In this document: one piece after another, positions 1 to 6,019 of the stretch | Layout: each line of letters opens with the position of its first letter | How positions within the stretch are numbered: position 1 is the stretch's first letter | DNA from: Bacteroidota bacterium | GTDB taxonomy: Bacteria > Bacteroidota > Ignavibacteria > UBA10030 > UBA8401 | Direction: 5' to 3' | NCBI GenBank assembly: GCA_030824295.1 | Contig: JAVBYA010000440.1 | Location: 1-9,244 of the forward strand | DNA length: 9,244 bases | The notes under the pieces: model-generated | Seen by the model: the letters and a program-made list of their open reading frames with translations, nothing else | What the model was told of the DNA's origin: nothing | Databases searched by the model: none | Made by a program: the position numbers and the translations under genes

Positions 1-216
1 CTTGAGGAACTTACTTTCCAGATGAGCGGCGGCGGCGGTGAGGGCGATCATCTCCGCATGGGCGGTGGGGTCATGCAGCGTCTCCACTTGATTGTGCCCT
101 TTGGCGATGATGGTGTTCTTGTGCACGACGATGGCGCCGACGGGGACCTCATCCGCATCGAACGCACGGACGGCCTGCTTCAGGGCCAGGGTCATCCACT
201 GCTCGTGCTGGGTCAC
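1..216 (-). CDS. tadA: tRNA-specific adenosine deaminase TadA, N-terminal 72 codons (cut by window edge)
   Basis: TadA deaminates adenosine 34 to inosine in the anticodon of tRNA-Arg(ACG), in the cytoplasm. The visible 72 residues match the family's start: a first helix with HEQWM, then EVPVGAIVVHKN, then GHN at about 40-42, and the zinc/catalytic motif TAHAE at 51-55 (H53 a zinc ligand, E55 the proton shuttle). The second zinc motif PCxxC would lie beyond base 1, so the C-terminal half is absent only because the window ends. I chose the GTG start at 216-214 because it overlaps the stop of the preceding gene (GTGA) and gives the N-terminus expected by alignment with E. coli TadA (HEYWM). No in-frame ATG or TTG lies close upstream, and an internal ATG at codon 8 would remove part of the first helix. 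There is no clear Shine-Dalgarno sequence, so translation is probably coupled to the upstream gene. A guanine or cytosine deaminase of the same fold is possible but less likely given the HDPTAHAE wording. Confidence 0.88.
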   Translation of the reverse strand, partial: MTQHEQWMTLALKQAVRAFDADEVPVGAIVVHKNTIIAKGHNQVETLHDPTAHAEMIALTAAAAHLESKFLK

Positions 217-881
217 GACTGCTTCCGTGCTTCGAACGGGGGGATATCGACCAGCTTCCCTACCGGTGAATCGGTGACCTCGTAGACCTTGGCGGCGGAG
301 AACTCCTTGAGCGCATGGTTGATGCGCTGCGAAGCGGTCTCGATCTCTTCGATCTTCTTGAGTGACTCCGGGTCCGTGGTGCTCTTCTTCAGCAGCCGCG
401 CATATCCAAGGATGATGGCGAGCGGATTATTGATCTCATGCTTCAGCGTCATGATCACTTCGTGCAGCGTCTGGATCTGCGTCTCTTTCAACTGGATGTT
501 GTACTCATGCTCCAGGATCTCCTTCTCCCTCTTATGCAGCCGCTCGCGCAGTTCGATCACCTTCACCAATGCGTACGCCAGCACCCACATCCACAACAAG
601 GTATCGAAATGCCGCAGGGCGTCGGTCGTACCGAAGTGGCGGTTCTTGAACTTGATGTAGAACTCCATCGTGGAGATGAAGTAGTAACTGTAGATGAAAT
701 ACGAGGCCAGAATGGCGGGATACCGAAGGACAAAATCTCGGACGGCAATATAGGCATTCTTCATGGGATCCTGGGTCTCTGTGTGTGGCTCAAGATACCA
801 AGATGTATGATGGAAGGCAACCTCTCCCCCGTATCCACCGTCACGGCGATCCGGCGGCGGTGAACCGGCCGGATCGATCAT
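213..881 (-). CDS. Membrane-anchored HisKA (DHp)-only protein without ATPase domain
   Basis: This is a 222-residue protein. It has an odd hydrophilic N-terminus (1-39), two hydrophobic segments at about 55-72 and 92-108, a charged coiled coil at about 108-145, and then a histidine-kinase H-box with KHEINNPLAIILG (phosphoacceptor H148, followed by E149 and N151). A second helix follows to about residue 195, completing a dimerisation/histidine-phosphotransfer hairpin. No N, G1 or G2 boxes follow. The protein ends some 30 residues later at a stop overlapping tadA, so it cannot autophosphorylate by itself. By inference it is either a phosphotransfer partner trans-phosphorylated by another kinase or a dimerising regulator. 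Two starts are possible. The ATG at 881 has a strong AGGAGG five bases upstream. The ATG at 764 (183 residues, MKNAY) has only AGGA, but it removes residues that look non-coding in composition. I chose 881 on the ribosome-binding site. The preceding membrane-protein gene ends 10 bases upstream, and its stop abuts this site. Confidence 0.75.
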   Translation of the reverse strand: MIDPAGSPPPDRRDGGYGGEVAFHHTSWYLEPHTETQDPMKNAYIAVRDFVLRYPAILASYFIYSYYFISTMEFYIKFKNRHFGTTDALRHFDTLLWMWVLAYALVKVIELRERLHKREKEILEHEYNIQLKETQIQTLHEVIMTLKHEINNPLAIILGYARLLKKSTTDPESLKKIEEIETASQRINHALKEFSAAKVYEVTDSPVGKLVDIPPFEARKQS

Positions 882-886
882 CCGTT

Positions 887-892
887 CCTCCT
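887..892 (-). promoter_or_regulatory. Shine-Dalgarno site deciding the start of the HisKA-only gene
   Basis: On the minus strand AGGAGG lies five bases before the ATG at 881-879 and overlaps the TGA stop (894-892) of the upstream membrane-protein gene. It is the best ribosome-binding site near this gene and favours the long 222-residue form over the internal ATG at 764. It also suggests that the two genes are translated from one message. Confidence 0.6.
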
Positions 893-1443
893 CATTTGCG
901 TCCTACCGAATGGATATTCGCCTCCCCCGCCTGCACGCCCAGCCCCATACCGAGACCGATGAGCAGTCCGTCGATATAGTTCGCGCGGAACACGGCCGGC
1001 GGTATCTCGGAACCGCTCTGGAGCAGACCGACGATGAGGGTCAGCAGCACGAAGACCGCACCGTAGACAATGCCGACCACGAAGCATTTCGCCCAATGGA
1101 ACACCGATAGTTTCCGCTCGAACAGGAACGCGAGCCAGACCACCGGCAGATTCACACCGAACGACCATATGCCGGCGTTCAGCATCGGCATCCAGGAGGA
1201 GGCGGTGATGAACTGAACGACGCTGACCGTCATAGCGGCGGTGACGGAGTTGGAGAAACCATACACATGATAGAAGGCGAAGATGAAAGAACCGGAGAGG
1301 CCGAACGCAATGAATGCGAAGGTGACGCCGGTATAGTTGAAGACCTCGCTGCCGTACATCATAAGACCGAAGGTGGTGCTTCCGGCCGTACCGGCGGCGG
1401 AGATCAATGCGAACTTCCAGAGGTGAGCGATGAAGGATTGCAT
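892..1443 (-). CDS. Polytopic membrane protein of unknown function
   Basis: This is a 183-residue, very hydrophobic protein. I see about six likely membrane segments, roughly at residues 7-28, 35-60, 67-83, 90-108, 117-141 and 155-172. There are few charged residues except in a loop at about 109-118 (FERKLSVFHWAK) and at the short C-terminal tail. No catalytic motif or transporter signature is recognisable, and I do not know the family. The start at 1443 is chosen because AGGAGG lies four bases upstream of the ATG; the frame stays open to 1494 but no other start has a comparable site. The gene is first in a likely three-gene unit with the HisKA-only protein and tadA, which lie 10 bases downstream and overlapping, respectively. 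A sensory membrane partner for the HisKA-only protein is one possibility, based on adjacency alone. Confidence 0.75.
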   Translation of the reverse strand: MQSFIAHLWKFALISAAGTAGSTTFGLMMYGSEVFNYTGVTFAFIAFGLSGSFIFAFYHVYGFSNSVTAAMTVSVVQFITASSWMPMLNAGIWSFGVNLPVVWLAFLFERKLSVFHWAKCFVVGIVYGAVFVLLTLIVGLLQSGSEIPPAVFRANYIDGLLIGLGMGLGVQAGEANIHSVGRK

Positions 1444-1774
1444 AGTGCCTCCTGAGAGACGGGATGATGGAAGGTGGTTCGCGCACGCGCGCACCGGAAG
1501 CGGGGGGCGACCGACGAACGGCCGATCCTCTGGTCCGCATCGTGCCGGTGTATCATCCTGCGCAACGTAGAGAAGTTTGGGAAGAGTAGCAACGGGTGAA
1601 ATCGACCGGCAGAGGAGCCGCGGCGGTTATCGGACCGTCTTATCCGTGAACAGCAAAAAGGACAATACCGCTGGTGCAAAACAGCCGGATGCATCCGAAC
1701 GGGGGCAAAAAAAAAACGGCTCCGCCCGGGGGAGAGCGAAGCCATTCGCGAGTTGCATGTATTGGGGGGTTGAA
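1444..1774. other. Intergenic region between the hybrid kinase gene and the membrane-protein gene
   Basis: This is 331 bases without a supported gene. It contains the terminator of the hybrid kinase (1707-1743) and must also hold the promoter of the membrane-protein gene that starts at 1443. On the minus strand I see a weak sigma-70-like pair, TTGTCC and TAAGAC, 17 bases apart at about 1638-1666, with only about half of the consensus bases in each box. The open frame crossing this region on the plus strand continues antisense through the kinase gene and is a shadow. Confidence 0.4.
1707..1743 (-). terminator. Rho-independent terminator of the hybrid kinase gene
   Basis: Read on the minus strand, GGCTTCGC (1743-1736) pairs with GCGGAGCC (1725-1718) through eight pairs, one of them a T:G wobble. 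The loop is 10 bases. One G follows, then ten consecutive T residues (1716-1707). It sits 32 bases beyond the stop codon of the kinase gene. The T-run is present only on the minus strand, so it acts in that direction. Confidence 0.88.
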
Positions 1775-3745
1775 TTAGAATTGGATGGTCTGCATCACTC
1801 CTTTCAGTTCATTGAAATTGATGGGCTTGCGGAGGATCTTCGTCATCATATCCGACTGGATATGCTCCTCCAGATTCGCACCGGAGACCAGGATCACCGG
1901 CATGTTCTTCATCCGTTCGTCGTTGCGGACGGCGCGGAGGAATTCGATCCCGTTCATCTGCGGCATGTGGAAATCGGTGATGATAAGATCGGGAACGTTC
2001 GTCGTCATGAGGGCGAGCGCTTCCTTCGCCGTTTCAGCGAAGAAGGTCTCGGACCCTTCGGAGATCCGTTTCATGAACCGGGAGATGATGAGCCGGTTCC
2101 CGACCTGATCGTCCACGATGAGTACTTTCTTACAGGTGGAACGGACCACTTTATTGAAGGTGAGGATGAACGATGTGCCGTGTCCTTCTTCGCTCACCGC
2201 TTCGATGGTGCCGTTGTGCTTCTTCATGATCTCGTAGCACATCGGCAGACCCAATCCCGTACCATTCTCCCCCTGCAGTCCCTGGCGAGAGTATTTCTCT
2301 TCGATGCGGAACAGTTTTCCGAGGTCCTCGGCCGGGATGCCGACGCCGGTGTCGGAGACGGACATGACCAGCTGTCCGTCCGTATCCGCAGTGACATCGA
2401 TGGAGACGGTTCCGTTCGCGGGAGTGAATTTGAGGGCGTTGCCGATCAGATTGAGCAGCAGGCGGCGGATGAGATGTTCGTCCGCGGGCAGGACCGTCCC
2501 TTCCGGCACGGAATAGCGGATGGTGATACCCTTCTTCAGCGAAAGACCGAGCATGGATGTTGCCACGGTGGAAACGAGCGTGCGGAGATCGAGGGGCTGC
2601 ACGTGCATGTTGATGCGTCCGGTCTCCAGCCGGGACCAGTCCAGGATGGAGTTCACCATGGTCAACTGCTGCATCGCCGCTTCGTTGATGAATCCGATGT
2701 ACTCCATCTTCTCCTTGTCCGAGAGTGTGGTGAACTCGCTCTTCAGCAGATCGCAGAACCCGAGGATGGAGCTGAACGGCGAGCGGAGATCGTGCGACAC
2801 GATGGCGAGGATCTTGTCCTTCTGTGCGTTCAGCCGTGTGAGTTCTTCGCGGTTCGCTTCCAGCTTCTTAATGTTCGCCTGGACCTGGTATTCCAGTTCC
2901 TTCTGTTCGGTGATGTTCTCCAGTACGCCTTCGAAGCCGAGCACTGCGCCTTGCTCGTCGCGGAGGATGCGGGAGTGCGCGAGCACAACGATGATGCTGC
3001 CGTCCTTCCGTTTGAGCTGCAGTTCTGCGGGACGCCCTTCCGCGCCGGTCTGGATCCTGTCCAGGAACGTCATGCGCTGTTCGGGATGGACATACACGTC
3101 CTTCTCCAAATTGAGCGCGAGCAACTCGGAGTAGGAATCATACCCGAGGAGTTTCATCATGGCGATGTTCGCATTGGTCAGCTTCCCGTCGATGGAGGAT
3201 TCATACATCGGCAGCACGGCGTTCTCGAACAACGAGCGGTACCGGACCTCGCTGAGACGCATGGCGCGTTCCCACCGCTTCCGGTCGCTGATGTCGCGAT
3301 ACTCAGTGAGCACGTACACTTCCTGCGCATCGTCCACCAGTGTGGAGGTGAGGATCTCGGCATAGACCCGTTGGCCGGAGTTGAGATGGAGTTCCTGTTC
3401 GTACTTCTTCGGTATCTGCTGTGCACGAACGAGATCCAGATAGGTATCGAAGATGGTCTTCCGGTCCGTGGTGCTGTCATAGATGACCGTGAACGGAAAA
3501 CCGACCAGTTCCATTTCGGTCATGCCGGTAAGACCGCAGAACGCTGCATTCACGGCAACGATCAGTCCGTCGCTGTCCGTTAACAGCATTCCGTCCTGCG
3601 TGCGGTCCCAGATCATCTCCAGAAGGTCCGGAGTGACATGCGAAATGTTGGCGTTGGAATAGTGGGCGATCGATTCATCGATCTGGGTATATTCCCGGTG
3701 ATCGAATGATGATCTGAAATTGTTGGAAAGTGATGAAGGCTGCAT
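1775..3745 (-). CDS. Soluble hybrid histidine kinase, PAS-PAS-HisKA-HATPase-REC
   Basis: This is a 656-residue cytoplasmic sensor kinase with no membrane segment. A PAS domain spans about 37-155, ending in the PAC-like YRDISDRKR. A second PAS spans about 163-284, ending in ENITEQKE. A coiled linker at about 284-310 leads to the HisKA H-box SHDLRSPFSS with H318. The ATPase domain has an N-box (N432, N436), G1 DTGVGIP (D465) and G2 GTGLGL (495-500). A C-terminal receiver domain follows from about 540, with D545 and D546, phosphoacceptor D591, S621 and K640. All residues needed for autophosphorylation and transfer to its own receiver are present. There is no DNA-binding or enzymatic output domain, so it must signal through a phosphotransfer protein or by contact. 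The ATG at 3745 is chosen because a GGGGGA stretch lies just upstream; a TTG at 3811 lacks such a site and falls in a hairpin. The gene stands alone between two terminators, and its stimulus is unknown. Confidence 0.93.
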   Translation of the reverse strand: MQPSSLSNNFRSSFDHREYTQIDESIAHYSNANISHVTPDLLEMIWDRTQDGMLLTDSDGLIVAVNAAFCGLTGMTEMELVGFPFTVIYDSTTDRKTIFDTYLDLVRAQQIPKKYEQELHLNSGQRVYAEILTSTLVDDAQEVYVLTEYRDISDRKRWERAMRLSEVRYRSLFENAVLPMYESSIDGKLTNANIAMMKLLGYDSYSELLALNLEKDVYVHPEQRMTFLDRIQTGAEGRPAELQLKRKDGSIIVVLAHSRILRDEQGAVLGFEGVLENITEQKELEYQVQANIKKLEANREELTRLNAQKDKILAIVSHDLRSPFSSILGFCDLLKSEFTTLSDKEKMEYIGFINEAAMQQLTMVNSILDWSRLETGRINMHVQPLDLRTLVSTVATSMLGLSLKKGITIRYSVPEGTVLPADEHLIRRLLLNLIGNALKFTPANGTVSIDVTADTDGQLVMSVSDTGVGIPAEDLGKLFRIEEKYSRQGLQGENGTGLGLPMCYEIMKKHNGTIEAVSEEGHGTSFILTFNKVVRSTCKKVLIVDDQVGNRLIISRFMKRISEGSETFFAETAKEALALMTTNVPDLIITDFHMPQMNGIEFLRAVRNDERMKNMPVILVSGANLEEHIQSDMMTKILRKPINFNELKGVMQTIQF

Positions 3746-3788
3746 TGTGTCCCCCGACAGATTAGTTGAACTCGCTGTCCGACTGAAG

Positions 3789-3804
3789 TTCAATGCAGGT
3801 GCCA
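3789..3804 (-). promoter_or_regulatory. Possible sigma-54-type promoter of the hybrid kinase gene
   Basis: On the minus strand TGGCAC, five bases, then TTGAA. The spacing equals the sigma-54 consensus TGGCAC-N5-TTGCW and the -24 box is perfect, but the usually essential GC of the -12 element is GA here. Transcription would begin near 3777 and leave a leader of about 30 bases before the ATG at 3745. Because the -12 box is defective this is only a candidate. No second promoter is clearer. Confidence 0.25.
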
Positions 3805-3810
3805 AAAACA

Positions 3811-3839
3811 AGTGCCGTTATTTAGCCAAAAACGGCACT
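3811..3839. terminator. Perfect 9-base-pair hairpin with T-rich tails on both sides
   Basis: AGTGCCGTT (3811-3819) and AACGGCACT (3831-3839) are exact inverted repeats around an 11-base loop. On the minus strand the stem is followed by TGTTTTTGG; on the plus strand it is followed by TTTATT. It could be a bidirectional or back-up terminator that stops read-through from the motility operon before the kinase promoter. It could instead be an attenuator if the kinase promoter lies further upstream. Confidence 0.5.
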
Positions 3840-3854
3840 TTTATTCCAATAGGA

Positions 3855-3869
3855 TTGTAGATTCTACAA
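3855..3869. promoter_or_regulatory. 15-base perfect palindrome, possible operator
   Basis: TTGTAGA and TCTACAA are exact inverted copies around one central T. It has no T-tail and is too short and A/T-rich for a terminator. Its symmetry and its place about 110 bases upstream of the hybrid kinase start fit a dimeric regulator's binding site. No known operator is recognised. Confidence 0.35.
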
Positions 3870-4000
3870 ACGGGAAAAGGTGATACGGCTGAAAAACGGC
3901 CATTTATCGCAGAAAACGACGATGGGGATGGAGTGTTGAAGAACTTTCAAGAGACAAACTGAATCAGATAGTGTCGTTTTTCTGCTGAAATCACCTGCCA

Positions 4001-4038
4001 AAAGAAACGGCGGCGGGACCATCGATCCCGCCGCCGTT
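4001..4038 (-). terminator. Strong intrinsic terminator closing the motility operon
   Basis: AACGGCGGCGGGA (4006-4018) and TCCCGCCGCCGTT (4026-4038) form an uninterrupted 13-pair, very G/C-rich stem with a 7-base loop. On the minus strand it is followed by the T-rich tail TCTTTTGG. It begins 37 bases after the stop of the response-regulator gene. The plus-strand side has no T-tract, so it works for minus-strand transcription only. Confidence 0.88.
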
Positions 4039-4074
4039 GTGGGTGACATTACTGAAGAAGAAGATGAGGTGCGC

Positions 4075-5265
4075 TCACCGGAAGACAAAGATACTGCCGA
4101 TGATGGGATCGAACTGATTGTGAGCAAGGATCTTCTTGACCAACGTGGGGGTCATGACGGTATCCTTCGGCAGGAGTTTCGTGCCGCTGCCGGTGGTCAG
4201 ATCCGCCGCCAGGATCATCCCTGCCGCCAGTTCCAATACCGTAACGGTCGCTTTATCGTTGATCCAGTCCTTGGTCTTGGTGGTAAGGATGTACTCCTCC
4301 ATCAGCTGGACGATCATCGTATCGAGCAGCGTTCCCTGCACTTTGTGCAGCGCTTCGATCATCTTCTCCGTATCCATCCCCTCGGTGGTGATGTGCTCCA
4401 GATAGTTGATGCCGCGCAGGATACGGGAGCCGATGGGGATCTCCTCTTTCATCAGGCGGTCGGGGAAGCCGGAACCGTCATAGTTCTCCAACTGGTGACG
4501 GATGATGAGTCCGACCTCGGCGAGTTTCGGGATGCGGGAAAGGAGCAGATATCCGGCGACCGGGAAATGTCCATGCTCACGGGCATAGAAATTCTTCCCT
4601 TCCTTCAGCATGATATCCTCGGGGATATTGATCTTGCCGATCTCGTGCAGCGCTGCAGCGCTCATGATGGGCTGCTGTTCCTCCGGCGTCATCTGAAGTT
4701 TATCGGCGAACCAGGCGGCGATCTTGGTCGCTTCCTCGGCATGCTTGGCGGCATCGGTGACATGGATGCCGACGAGGATGGTCAGAAGGTCGAGCATCCC
4801 CTCGTAGCTCTCATTGAGCTGCTCGTTCGCTTCGGAGAGCTTCTGCTGTTCGGCCTTCAGGTCCTGCTGCAGGACGACGATGCGAAGACTGGCTTGAACG
4901 CGCGAGACAAGTTCATCGGGATGGATGGGCTTTGTCAGGAGTTCGTCCGCGCCGCTCTCGAGCAGTTTCACCTTTTCGTGTACAGCGGAAGCGGAGGTGA
5001 GCATGATGAACATGCGTTCCTTCAGGATGGCGTGCTGCTTGATGCGTTTGCAGAGTTCCGAACCGTCCATGCCGGGCATATAATAGTCGGAGATGATGAT
5101 ATGCGGCTCATGCATCTCGGCCTTCTTCAGGGCATCCTTCCCGTCGGTCGCTGTGATGATGTTAAGCCGTTGGTCCGTGGAGAGGACCTGAGCGACCAGT
5201 GTGATCTGTGCTTCATCATCGTCCACAACGAGGATGGTGTACGGTTTTGCTCTATTGTTCATCAT
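4075..5265 (-). CDS. Response regulator with REC domain and degenerate HD-GYP-type output
   Basis: This is a 396-residue soluble protein. The receiver domain (about 10-128) has the acidic pair D16/D17, phosphoacceptor D60 in SDYYMPGMDG, T90 and K112 in TKP, so it should be phosphorylatable. A coiled linker (about 129-158) joins an HD-GYP-like domain (about 160-320) with H175, ALHEIGKINIP (206-215), H231/H233, and QLENYDGSGFP (258-268). The HD-GYP family degrades cyclic di-GMP at a bi- or trinuclear metal site. Here the HD pair is HE (H207-E208), the HHE motif reads QLE, and GYP is GFP, so several metal ligands are changed and activity is doubtful. A C-terminal segment of about 75 residues (VLELAAGMILAADL onward) resembles the tail that follows HD domains in some regulators. 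The gene overlaps the upstream motB by 14 bases, with GGTGA before a double ATG; the second ATG at 5262 is equally good. It is the last gene of the operon, which suggests motor control by a c-di-GMP-related signal. Confidence 0.88.
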   Translation of the reverse strand: MMNNRAKPYTILVVDDDEAQITLVAQVLSTDQRLNIITATDGKDALKKAEMHEPHIIISDYYMPGMDGSELCKRIKQHAILKERMFIMLTSASAVHEKVKLLESGADELLTKPIHPDELVSRVQASLRIVVLQQDLKAEQQKLSEANEQLNESYEGMLDLLTILVGIHVTDAAKHAEEATKIAAWFADKLQMTPEEQQPIMSAAALHEIGKINIPEDIMLKEGKNFYAREHGHFPVAGYLLLSRIPKLAEVGLIIRHQLENYDGSGFPDRLMKEEIPIGSRILRGINYLEHITTEGMDTEKMIEALHKVQGTLLDTMIVQLMEEYILTTKTKDWINDKATVTVLELAAGMILAADLTTGSGTKLLPKDTVMTPTLVKKILAHNQFDPIIGSIFVFR

Positions 5266-6016
5266 ACTTCACCAGGATGCTGATCCTTCTGTTCGTGAGA
5301 TCGTAGGGATCGTTGACATTGCGCAGTTTGCTGTCGGCATATCCGCGCACCTCCACGACCTGTCCGCCGGTGAGCCCTTTGCTCATCAGCACGCGGCGGG
5401 CGCTGTTCGCCCGGTCCGCGCTGAGTTCGAAGTTCGAATACCCGTCCTTCCGCGCATACGGCCGTGAGTCTGTGTGTCCTTCCACGACCACCTTGTTCTT
5501 GATGGTACTGAGTTCCTTGGAGATGACCCCCAGAAGGTCCACGGCCTCCTGTTTCATATTGGCGGTGCCGACGTCGAAGAAGAAGGATTGTGACTGGTCC
5601 ACCAGTTCGATGCGGAGACCTTCCTTCACCATCTCGATCTTGATCTGTTTGGAGAGACTCGCCAGGGTCGGCGATTTGCTGATCTCATGCATGATCTTCT
5701 GGGCCATCTCCTTCATCTGTTCTTCCTGGCGTTTCAGGAACTCCTCGGTGACCCGTTCACCCACCTTCATATCGCTCTTCTCGAATGCGCCGCCGCCTTT
5801 GGTGTTCTCAAAGAAGGCGCCGGGATCCTTGAAGTAATTCGCCACATATTCCTTCACCTGTTTGCTCTGACCGACGATCCAGAGGACGATGAAGAGTGCC
5901 ATCATGGCGGTGACGAAGTCGGCATAGGCCACTTTCCACGCGCCGCCGTGGTGGCCGTGCGCCATCACCTTCTTTTTGACGATGCGTATCGGTGTCTCTT
6001 TCGGTATCTGCTTCAT
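5252..6016 (-). CDS. motB: Flagellar stator protein MotB, second copy (E. coli-like type)
   Basis: MotB is the peptidoglycan-anchored half of the ion-driven stator that turns the flagellar rotor. This 254-residue copy has a basic N-terminus (about 11-27), one membrane helix (about 28-49) with the ion-carrying aspartate D33 in AYADFVTAMMA, and a plug-like segment after it (KEYVANYFKDP, 55-65). A long charged helical linker follows (about 85-130). The OmpA-like peptidoglycan-binding domain (about 135-250) has GHTDSRPY at 180-187, LSADRANS, and TNRRI at 241-245. The AYADFxTAMMA wording is that of E. coli MotB, which uses protons; ion choice here is inferred only. It is shorter than E. coli MotB (308) but complete. 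It starts 3 bases after its partner motA stops, with no obvious Shine-Dalgarno site, so translational coupling is likely. Its end overlaps the response-regulator start. Confidence 0.93.
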   Translation of the reverse strand: MKQIPKETPIRIVKKKVMAHGHHGGAWKVAYADFVTAMMALFIVLWIVGQSKQVKEYVANYFKDPGAFFENTKGGGAFEKSDMKVGERVTEEFLKRQEEQMKEMAQKIMHEISKSPTLASLSKQIKIEMVKEGLRIELVDQSQSFFFDVGTANMKQEAVDLLGVISKELSTIKNKVVVEGHTDSRPYARKDGYSNFELSADRANSARRVLMSKGLTGGQVVEVRGYADSKLRNVNDPYDLTNRRISILVKYDEQ

Positions 6017-6019
6017 GGC

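Larger units (their letters stand above)
3746..4074. other. Intergenic region between the motility operon and the hybrid kinase gene
   Basis: This is 329 bases with no supported gene. Along the minus strand it holds the operon terminator (4038-4001), an imperfect long-range inverted repeat (GCAGAAAACGAC at 3909-3920 against GTCGTTTTTCTGC at 3973-3985, one base bulged), a 15-base palindrome (3855-3869), a 9-base-pair hairpin (3811-3839), and a sigma-54-like element (3789-3804) about 44 bases before the kinase start. It is visibly more A/T-rich than the flanking genes. The concentration of symmetrical elements suggests regulated transcription of the kinase. Confidence 0.5.

Noticed and set aside
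1444..1494. Longer membrane protein starting at 1494
   Set aside because: The ideal AGGAGG lies directly before ATG 1443, and the extra residues are hydrophilic and unlike the rest.
1627..1634. TCCGATAA on the minus strand as a sigma-28 flagellar promoter
   Set aside because: It matches seven of eight bases of the -10 box, but no TAAA-type -35 element lies at the right distance, and the downstream gene is not evidently flagellar.
1577..3583. Plus-strand open frame of 668 codons
   Set aside because: It lies antisense to the hybrid kinase, whose PAS, HisKA, HATPase and REC motifs are unmistakable. Its translation is histidine- and aspartate-rich without domains, and it crosses the kinase terminator. 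It is a shadow caused by codon bias in GC-rich DNA.
3746..3811. Longer hybrid kinase from TTG at 3811
   Set aside because: The TTG lies at the foot of a hairpin with no Shine-Dalgarno site, while ATG 3745 has a GGGGGA stretch upstream.
3864..4127. Minus-strand open frame of 87 codons in the intergenic region
   Set aside because: It overlaps the end of the response-regulator gene and runs through the terminator hairpin. The translation is serine-rich and without motif.
4039..5283. Plus-strand open frame of 414 codons
   Set aside because: It is antisense to the response regulator and begins inside the operon terminator. It shows no recognisable domain or ribosome-binding site.
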